The notes below the pieces were generated by a model that made no database searches, was not told the DNA's origin, and saw only the letters and a program-made list of their open reading frames with translations. 5,734 nt of DNA, taken from the NCBI GenBank assembly GCA_028287885.1, contig JAQBOT010000456.1, forward strand, positions 1-5,734, read 5' to 3'. The position numbers and the translations under genes are program-made. The stretch is from Pedobacter sp. GTDB lineage: Bacteria; Bacteroidota; Bacteroidia; Sphingobacteriales; Sphingobacteriaceae. Below are positions 1 through 5,017 of the stretch, one piece after another (within the stretch, counting starts at the first letter, position 1; every line of letters starts with the position of its first letter).

Positions 1-858
1 AACCACTTCGCTGTAATGCTTGCAGCTTTGCTAAAGTCAATTGAGGTCAATCATCGTAGTCGTCTGGCAATAGACATATATATTATTGAGGATGAGATGA
101 CTGATACCAATAAAGCTAAGATCATAAGTACAGTCAATGATCCTATTCTATCTCTACATTGGCTGAAAATGGCTGATGTAGTTGATAAGACAAAGCTACC
201 CCTTGATGCTTCGACATTTCCGTTAAACGTCTATACTAGATTGTTTATTCCACATTTCCTTCCTGTAAGCTGTATTAAGGCAATTTACCTGGATGTGGAT
301 ATGATTGTTCGTACGGACTTGTCGGAACTTTGGAATGTTGATTTAGAAGACAAGATAATTGCAGGCGTTCCTGACCGGGCACCTTTAGTAAGTACCGGCT
401 GGGCAGGCATAAGTAATTACGAAGCACTTGAACTCGCGCCTGAAACGACGTATTACAACAGCGGACTCTTGGTTATCGACTTGGTAAAATGGCGAAATTC
501 AAATCTTACACAAGAGATCATCGATTGCATTATAAAAAATAAGCGGTTTGCCAGCTTTCCGGATCAGTACGGTTTAAACGTTGTTTTTGCAAACAGGTGG
601 CGCAAGCTGGATAGCCGATGGAATACTTATTCCTCGTCAAATGATCCAGAGCCGCTTATCATCCACTTCATTGGAAGGAAACCTATTTTCAGTTCCTACG
701 ACAAAAATATGGAGTACAAAAACGAGTTCTTTAGCTATTTAAGCTTGACAAGCTTTAGTAGTTTTAAACCATTGAAGGAGTACATGCGCTTCTCTAAGAA
801 GTTATACAACATGATTGAAAAAAAAATGAAAACGCTTTTTAAGAGTCAACAATTATGA
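1..858 (+). CDS. Glycosyltransferase family 8 protein, 5'-truncated by window edge
   Basis: A retaining GT-A-fold glycosyltransferase of the GT8 (LgtC/RfaJ-like) type, expected to move a hexose from a nucleotide sugar to a lipid-linked acceptor in the cytoplasm. The reading frame is open from base 1: NHFAV precedes the first ATG at 16 and continues into MLAALLKS, which matches the usual GT8 N-terminal helix. The true start is therefore upstream, with roughly 10-20 residues missing, and ATG 16 is internal. Visible motifs in order: the metal-binding DxD in YLDVDM (292-300), YYNSGLLVIDL (from 451), FPDQYGLN (from 556) and the C-terminal HFIGRKP (664-684), the counterpart of the family's HF-x-G-x-x-KPW signature. 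A basic tail (IEKKMKTLFK) could hold the enzyme at the membrane. Its stop overlaps the next start by ATGA, so the two are probably translationally coupled. The family call is firm; donor and acceptor cannot be read from the sequence. Confidence 0.93.
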   Translation, partial: NHFAVMLAALLKSIEVNHRSRLAIDIYIIEDEMTDTNKAKIISTVNDPILSLHWLKMADVVDKTKLPLDASTFPLNVYTRLFIPHFLPVSCIKAIYLDVDMIVRTDLSELWNVDLEDKIIAGVPDRAPLVSTGWAGISNYEALELAPETTYYNSGLLVIDLVKWRNSNLTQEIIDCIIKNKRFASFPDQYGLNVVFANRWRKLDSRWNTYSSSNDPEPLIIHFIGRKPIFSSYDKNMEYKNEFFSYLSLTSFSSFKPLKEYMRFSKKLYNMIEKKMKTLFKSQQL

Positions 859-1631
859 ACCAATACTTTTTTTCAGAAGTAACATTATTGATTACACATT
901 ATAACCGAAGTGCGTCATTGGAACGTCTGTTGAACAGCTTTGCAGATTTGAACTGTTCATTTAATGAAGTTATTGTTTCTGACGACGGCAGTGAAGAAGC
1001 ACATTTGACATACATAAAACAGCTTCAAAACAGGTTCAAATTTAAGCTGCTCACGTCTGAGACAAATTTCGGATTGGGTCATAACTTAAACAAAGGACAA
1101 AAGGCAGCTACTTCTGCCCTTACGCTTTATGTACAGGAGGACTTTGTACCTACCTCTAAGTTTCCAGGAAAATTTCAAAATGCTGTAAGGCTGATGGATG
1201 AAGACAAGGATCTCGATGTTGTTCGATTCTATGCCTACTATGCCTATCCTTATTTAAGGCCGTTTAAGCAAGGATATTCAGAGATGTTGATTAAACCCTT
1301 TCAGCTGAATTATACAAAGATTTATGCATACAGTGATCACCCGCATTTAAGGAGATCTTCCTTTCTATCGAAGTTTGGCGATTACGCGGAAGGCATTAAA
1401 GGCGACCGTACCGAATATAGAATGTGTGTTTCTTTCATTCAAAAGAAAGGAAAAGGCTTGTTTTATAACGATTTCGGAAGCCTTTTTACACAGGTAAATT
1501 CTGAAGTTGAGCCTAGTACCATGTCCAGAAGTAACTTATCCCAATCCCGCAATCTAATCATTAAGGTTGTTAGAGATATTTACAGGCAAGCCAAGTATAA
1601 TTATGATATTCTATTTTTCACTCAAAAATAA
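855..1631 (+). CDS. GT2-like (GT-A fold) glycosyltransferase
   Basis: A 258-residue protein with the N-terminal half of a GT2 family glycosyltransferase: TLLITHYNRSASLERLL (residues 10-26), the nucleotide-contacting VSDDGS (41-46), ETNFGLGHNLNKG (69-81) and LYVQED (91-96). QED sits where GT2 enzymes carry the metal-binding DxD or EDD. The later part has no membrane helix. It carries HPHLRRSSF (162-170), then GDRTEYRM (183-190), where E187 is a candidate catalytic base, and a FTQVNSEVEPSTMSR segment (211-225). These resemble parts of short capsule/LPS glycosyltransferases of Bacteroidota, but I cannot name a characterised homologue. No Shine-Dalgarno sequence precedes the ATG. The start lies inside the previous gene's stop (ATGA), which supports coupled translation and this start. 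Probable role: cytoplasmic, inverting transfer of one sugar of the repeat unit. Donor unknown. Confidence 0.88.
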   Translation: MNQYFFSEVTLLITHYNRSASLERLLNSFADLNCSFNEVIVSDDGSEEAHLTYIKQLQNRFKFKLLTSETNFGLGHNLNKGQKAATSALTLYVQEDFVPTSKFPGKFQNAVRLMDEDKDLDVVRFYAYYAYPYLRPFKQGYSEMLIKPFQLNYTKIYAYSDHPHLRRSSFLSKFGDYAEGIKGDRTEYRMCVSFIQKKGKGLFYNDFGSLFTQVNSEVEPSTMSRSNLSQSRNLIIKVVRDIYRQAKYNYDILFFTQK

Positions 1632-1633
1632 TT

Positions 1634-1668
1634 GTGCAATAATGTGCAATTTTGGTTAAAACGTGCAA
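1634..1668 (+). repeat. Three GTGCAA direct repeats
   Basis: GTGCAA occurs at 1634-1639, 1644-1649 and 1663-1668. The first two lie within the identical 8-mer TGTGCAAT (1633-1640 and 1643-1650). Spacings of 10 and 19 bases put all three on about the same face of the DNA helix, as expected for a cooperatively bound regulator. The array starts right after the stop codon at 1629-1631. Function is unknown and chance in an AT-rich gap is possible. Confidence 0.55.
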
Positions 1669-1672
1669 AATT
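1648..1672 (+). repeat. Inverted repeat AATTTTG / CAAAATT
   Basis: Arms at 1648-1654 and 1666-1672 are perfect 7-bp reverse complements around an 11-base loop. They overlap the second and third GTGCAA words. Only one G-C pair is present, so an RNA hairpin would be weak, and the sequence after it is not a T-run. It is more likely operator symmetry or chance than a terminator. Confidence 0.35.
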
Positions 1673-1688
1673 CTTGATAATTATTAAG
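1673..1688 (+). repeat. Near-palindrome CTTGATAATTATTAAG
   Basis: A 16-bp sequence symmetrical about 1680/1681. Six of the eight base-pair positions are fully complementary from CTT at one end to AAG at the other, and the only asymmetric pair is G1676 against T1685, counted once in each arm. It has the size and AT-rich core of a dimeric regulator site, and no loop for an RNA hairpin. Confidence 0.4.
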
Positions 1689-1736
1689 ACCTTTAGGTTA
1701 CTACTTACCTGCAGGATTTGGGAATGATTTCACATT

Positions 1737-1752
1737 GGTATTTAAGAATACC
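1737..1752 (+). repeat. Short hairpin GGTATT-TAAG-AATACC
   Basis: A perfect 6-bp stem (1737-1742 with 1747-1752) closed by a TAAG tetraloop, 51 bases before the ATG at 1803. If the gap is transcribed, this would sit in the 5' leader of the downstream gene. The stem is short and cannot be extended outward, so a functional role is uncertain. Confidence 0.35.
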
Positions 1753-1802
1753 TTGCTGGATACATCTTGTAAGATTGTCAGAAAATTTACGCTTTATTCG
1801 CT

Positions 1803-2687
1803 ATGCCCTTATTTGCTATTCCCAGTTGGTTAATGCCACACTTTTATTCTGGCAAAAAATTCAAAGATTTATCACCGGCAGAAATCTTGGATTTAAAAAT
1901 TCGACTAAGTGGGTTTAAAGATAATCAGCCTGACGTCTCTGTTGTTATTCCAGCTTGGAACGAAGAAAATAATTTATTTAGAACCTTATCTTCTTTGGCG
2001 TCGAACAACACGCAAAGGAAGGTGGAGATTATAGTGATAAACAACAACTCGACCGATGGTACACAACACGTTCTTGACGCTCTTGATGTAAAATCCTTTT
2101 TTCAGAATCGGCAGGGTATCTCACATGCGAGACAGCTTGGACTTGAAAACGCAGCTGGTAAATACCATTTGTGTGCAGACTCGGACACCTTTTATCCTCC
2201 AAATTGGATTGATCAGATGGTGTCTCCACTTCAAGTCAATAAGGGTTACGTCGGCGTTTACGGCCGATATTCTTTCATCCCCACGCTCGGACAAAGTCGT
2301 TTATTGCTGGTTGCTTATGAAGCAATTACGGGCTTATTAATTAACCTAAGGAGATATAGGCGTGAACACCTGAACGTACTAGGCTTCAACATGGGTTTCA
2401 TTACTGAAATAGGTCTATCAAACGGCGGATTTGAAGTTAATCAAGTAAGAAAGTTCGAAAATGCCAAAGGTACAAATGAGTTCGTCGAAGAATCGGAAGA
2501 TGGAAGGATGGCATTGAACTTAAAAAAAACAGGCAAATTGTACCTGGCAAAAAGCACAGAAGCAAGGGTATATACGTCCTCAAGAAGAATTGACGCAGAA
2601 GGTGGATTGTTCCAAGCCTTCAAAAGCAGGTTCTTACTGCACTTTAGTAATTTGGGCGAGTACATCAAAGGCCCCGAGGTAAATTAA
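1803..2687 (+). CDS. Glycosyltransferase family 2 protein
   Basis: A 294-residue, probably inverting GT-A glycosyltransferase acting in the cytoplasm or at the inner face of the membrane. The motifs are canonical: VSVVIPAWNEE (45-55), VINNNSTDGT (78-87), ISHARQLGLENAAGKY (106-121), the metal-binding ADSDT (125-129) followed by YPPNW, and VEESEDGRMALNLKKTGK (228-245), where the ED pair matches the catalytic base region. A hydrophobic patch at 165-181 (SRLLLVAYEAITGLLIN) may be a membrane-associating helix; there is no multi-pass domain. ATG 1803 is the first start codon after the in-frame stop at 1770-1772, with no alternative ATG, GTG or TTG between. It has no visible ribosome binding site, and a later start at 1833 would also keep the whole catalytic domain. 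The gene follows the repeat-rich gap and may be the first of a transcription unit. Sugar specificity cannot be read. Confidence 0.92.
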   Translation: MPLFAIPSWLMPHFYSGKKFKDLSPAEILDLKIRLSGFKDNQPDVSVVIPAWNEENNLFRTLSSLASNNTQRKVEIIVINNNSTDGTQHVLDALDVKSFFQNRQGISHARQLGLENAAGKYHLCADSDTFYPPNWIDQMVSPLQVNKGYVGVYGRYSFIPTLGQSRLLLVAYEAITGLLINLRRYRREHLNVLGFNMGFITEIGLSNGGFEVNQVRKFENAKGTNEFVEESEDGRMALNLKKTGKLYLAKSTEARVYTSSRRIDAEGGLFQAFKSRFLLHFSNLGEYIKGPEVN

Positions 2688-2690
2688 GGA
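2686..2690 (+). promoter_or_regulatory. Ribosome binding site AAGGA supporting a GTG start
   Basis: AAGGA overlaps the TAA stop of the preceding GT2 gene (2685-2687) and lies 7 bases before GTG 2698, good Shine-Dalgarno spacing. It is 25 bases before the alternative ATG 2716, which is too far. The nearer ATG at 2690 gives only an 8-codon frame. This is the most Shine-Dalgarno-like site placed before any start in the window. Confidence 0.5.
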
Positions 2691-2697
2691 TGGATAA

Positions 2698-3666
2698 GTG
2701 TCAAATGGCGAATTAATGATCAAGAAACTACTAAACAAAGGCCTGGGCTTCCTGGTTAGGCTGATCTATGGAAAGCTCCCAGCCGACATTAGATACTATT
2801 ATCGGGATACGTATTACTGCCAGGTTGTTCAATTGAAATATTTAATAAAAGATTACTTCATAAAGAACAAATATAAGCAAACCTCCTTTAGTGGCGAATT
2901 TGCACCAGAGCTGCAATTTGCCCTTCCTTTCGCATATTGGCATTATAAGAACGGGACGCTTAAGGCCACTGAGGCAGCAAAGTTCACGAAAGAACTTTAC
3001 TTCTTCTCTCCTCAACATGCAGAAGTATTCCAGACCAGAACGAATGAGGGCAACTACAATTATGAAATGCCCAGAGTCCTCTACAGTCAAAACTACAACA
3101 TGAAAAAGTGGTGCGCTGTTCCATTAAAGGATCATTACAAAAATGACATTTATCAATACGAAAAACCTATACTTATAGTAGCGAACCGCTTTAATATGGA
3201 ATGGGACGGTCCACCAATAAGCTTCTATAGCATAGCGCTTCTCGATTACATGTTTACAAACTTGAAGGAAAAATATACGATTATCTATAATCGGCCTAAA
3301 CCGCAAAACATCACCATGGACAACAGTGATGTTTACGATTTGGATGAGTTTAACTGGATTGAAACAGAACACCCTGAAGTGAAATTAATGGAGGACCTGT
3401 TTGTAACAAACGAAGGTAAGGCCAATAACTTCAATCATTTACAATTCATGATCTATGCAAATGCAGAGAAGTTTATTTCCATACACGGTGGTACAGCTAC
3501 CTTAGCCTCTTACTTTGGAGGAACAAATTTAATTTTATCAAAAAAGGGTCCGGAACATCACTTTAACTGTTATCAAAAGCTATATCCAAAGTTCTCCGGC
3601 GCACAAATTTTACATGCCAAAACTGACGAAGCAGTAATAAACTACATAGACAATTATTATAGATAA
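2698..3666 (+). CDS. Unassigned protein, probable GT-B-type glycosyltransferase of the polysaccharide locus
   Basis: A 322-residue soluble protein whose family I do not recognise. Residues 8-60 form a basic, aromatic-rich N-terminal region (several Y, K and R) that could lie on the membrane. A Rossmann-like section begins at PILIVANRFNMEWDGPP (157-173), runs through a helix (SFYSIALLDYMFTNL) and reaches YTIIYNRP (193-200). Near the C-terminus, NHLQFMIYANAEKF (246-259) leads into SIHGGTATLASYFGG (261-275) and TNLIL. A strand, small glycine-rich loop and helix at this point is typical of the donor-binding site of GT-B glycosyltransferases. No DxD motif of the GT-A kind stands out. The start chosen is GTG 2698, backed by AAGGA seven bases upstream; ATG 2716 (MIKKLLNKG) is a credible alternative. 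It ends directly against the flippase ATG. The gene is well supported; the enzymatic role is inferred from fold pattern and context. A sugar-modifying enzyme of another type is the main alternative. Confidence 0.85.
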   Translation: MSNGELMIKKLLNKGLGFLVRLIYGKLPADIRYYYRDTYYCQVVQLKYLIKDYFIKNKYKQTSFSGEFAPELQFALPFAYWHYKNGTLKATEAAKFTKELYFFSPQHAEVFQTRTNEGNYNYEMPRVLYSQNYNMKKWCAVPLKDHYKNDIYQYEKPILIVANRFNMEWDGPPISFYSIALLDYMFTNLKEKYTIIYNRPKPQNITMDNSDVYDLDEFNWIETEHPEVKLMEDLFVTNEGKANNFNHLQFMIYANAEKFISIHGGTATLASYFGGTNLILSKKGPEHHFNCYQKLYPKFSGAQILHAKTDEAVINYIDNYYR

Positions 3667-5004
3667 ATGGCATTATCACTTAAAGAGAATTATTGGCTTA
3701 GGTCGGGTCTATTGAATGTACTTCAAAATTTTTCGGGTGTATTTTTCGGTTTCGCAAGTTTTTACTTCTTAGTCAGGGTATTAACAAAAGATCACTTTGG
3801 TACCTGGACATTATTTATGTCTATTACGACTATCCTTGAGATTGTTCGTAGTGGACTTATTCAGAATGCACTTATAAAATATATTTCATCATCAAAAAAG
3901 GAACAACATGCCGAGATTATATCCGCTTCATTTACGATAAGCGGAATATTAACATTGGTTTGCATCTTGGCAAATTTCCTTTTTGCTCATGAACTTGCAG
4001 TTCTGTGGAAGTCACCTGAACTGGTTAAAATGCTGTACACCTACAACATTTTGTTCTTCTTTACGGGGATACTAACCCAATTTAACTGCATAGAACAAGC
4101 AAACCTTAGTTTTTCCGGAATTGTACTTACAAACTTCATTCGACAGTTTTCATTATTCTTTTACATTCTAATATCCTACGTTTTCGGCTATAAAATCCAG
4201 CTTGTAAACTTGATCTACGTTCAGATTTTTAGTGTTATGCTGAGTTCATTGATCGCGTACTTTCACGTAAAACCGCATTTTCATATTTCATTTAAGCTTT
4301 ATCCAGAGTGGATTAAGAAACTTTTTAACTATGGGAAATATGCCTTTGGAACATCAATAAGTTCAATTTTGTCAGGTACCATAGACCAAATGATGTTGGG
4401 AGGAATGCTATCTACTGCAGCCTCTGGTGCCTTTAACATTGCTGTAAGAATTACCAATCTTTTTGACATACCGACTAACGCCGTTGCAGCTATCGTGTTT
4501 CCCCAAAGTGCTAAAAGAATGGAAACTGAGGGTAAAGAGGGAATAAAATACCTATACGAGAAATCTGTGGGGACCATACTTGCGATCTTAGTTCCCGGTT
4601 TGTTTGTCTTGTATTTTTGCTCAGGATTTGTAGTTCATTTTATTGCAGGCACAAAGTATGAAGACTCGGTTCCATTGTTGAGGGTAACTTTGCTCTACTG
4701 TTTGTTTATACCTTATGGTAGACAATTTGGTACGATACTGGATTCTATCGGAAGAACAAAGTTGACCTTCTATATCGTACTGATAACAGCCAGTTTAAAC
4801 CTCGGTTTAAACTATATATTTATTTCAAAATTCGGAGTTATCGGGGCGGCCTACGCCACATTAGTTTCCAATATAGTAGGTTTTACAATTGGGCAGGTAA
4901 TTTTAAAGAAAGAGTTAAATGTAAATGTATTGCGAACGTTTATTTACGCCTATCGCTTCTATCCTGAAGTGTACAACAAATACGTTTTGAAAAGAAGTAC
5001 TTAA
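3667..5004 (+). CDS. Wzx-type oligosaccharide flippase (polysaccharide biosynthesis/MATE-like membrane protein)
   Basis: A 445-residue, highly hydrophobic protein of normal length for lipid-linked oligosaccharide flippases of the MOP superfamily, which move undecaprenyl-diphosphate-linked repeat units across the inner membrane. About 12 membrane segments can be read, roughly at residues 16-38, 45-66, 86-107, 122-142, 150-173, 178-198, 224-243, 250-278, 302-326, 336-356, 366-386 and 389-412. Family-like features are the N-terminal FFGFASFYFLVRVLTKDHFGTW (Wzx 'LxxexfGxw' type), FGTSISSILSGTIDQMMLGG (227-246, with D240 inside the membrane), the A-x-F-N-x-A segment (254-259) and the C-terminal NLGLNYIFISKFGVIGAAYAT (378-398). 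The ATG directly follows the TAA of the preceding gene with no intervening base, so coupled translation is likely. Its position among the glycosyltransferases points to a Wzx/Wzy-dependent pathway, but no Wzy is in view. Confidence 0.92.
   Translation: MALSLKENYWLRSGLLNVLQNFSGVFFGFASFYFLVRVLTKDHFGTWTLFMSITTILEIVRSGLIQNALIKYISSSKKEQHAEIISASFTISGILTLVCILANFLFAHELAVLWKSPELVKMLYTYNILFFFTGILTQFNCIEQANLSFSGIVLTNFIRQFSLFFYILISYVFGYKIQLVNLIYVQIFSVMLSSLIAYFHVKPHFHISFKLYPEWIKKLFNYGKYAFGTSISSILSGTIDQMMLGGMLSTAASGAFNIAVRITNLFDIPTNAVAAIVFPQSAKRMETEGKEGIKYLYEKSVGTILAILVPGLFVLYFCSGFVVHFIAGTKYEDSVPLLRVTLLYCLFIPYGRQFGTILDSIGRTKLTFYIVLITASLNLGLNYIFISKFGVIGAAYATLVSNIVGFTIGQVILKKELNVNVLRTFIYAYRFYPEVYNKYVLKRST
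4792..4813 (+). repeat. Perfect 10-bp inverted repeat inside the flippase gene
   Basis: Arms AGTTTAAACC (4792-4801) and GGTTTAAACT (4804-4813) are exact reverse complements separated by TC. The 8-mer GTTTAAAC, itself a palindrome, therefore occurs twice 12 bases apart. The region codes for SLNLGLN, in a conserved part of flippases, so repeated Leu-Asn codons may explain the symmetry. Confidence 0.6.
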
Positions 5005-5017
5005 TGGAAAGTCCCAC

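Larger units (their letters stand above)
1632..1802 (+). promoter_or_regulatory. Repeat-rich intergenic gap, possible promoter or leader for the downstream genes
   Basis: This is the only substantial non-coding gap in the window (171 bp); the other four junctions run from a 4-base overlap to 13 bases. It holds three GTGCAA words in its first 40 bases, a 16-bp near-palindrome at 1673-1688, an 8-bp palindrome CCTGCAGG at 1708-1715 and a perfect 6-bp stem with a 4-base loop at 1737-1752. I looked for the Bacteroidota promoter pattern (TTTG near -33, TAnnTTTG near -7). TTTG at 1651-1654 followed by TAATTATT at 1678-1685 is only a partial match with too long a spacer, so no promoter is claimed. 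No hairpin is followed by a clear T-run, so no terminator is claimed either. A regulatory role is inferred from position and symmetry only. Confidence 0.35.

Noticed and set aside
1135..1140. AGGAGG, a strong Shine-Dalgarno look-alike inside the first GT2-like gene
   Set aside because: It is explained by the Gln-Glu-Asp codons of the active-site motif. No ATG or GTG with a meaningful open frame follows at the right distance.
1648..1690. Possible terminator from the AATTTTG/CAAAATT inverted repeat
   Set aside because: The stem has one G-C pair and an 11-base loop, and is not followed by a T-run.
1632..1727. Continuation of the first GT2-like frame past its stop, beginning at TTG 1632
   Set aside because: Translation gives about 31 residues without family-like motifs before the next stop at 1725-1727. 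It starts directly after a stop codon with no ribosome binding site, and readthrough has no support.
1718..1918. A 66-codon plus-strand frame crossing the gap into the GT2 gene
   Set aside because: It overlaps the N-terminus of the 1803 gene in another frame, has no recognisable motif, and its residues look like random translation of AT-rich DNA. Joining it to the GT2 gene by a frameshift gives nothing family-like.
2348..2364. AAGGAG followed 8 bases later by GTG, inside the second GT2 gene
   Set aside because: The GTG frame ends after three codons (GTG AAC ACC TGA), so it cannot be an internal gene start.
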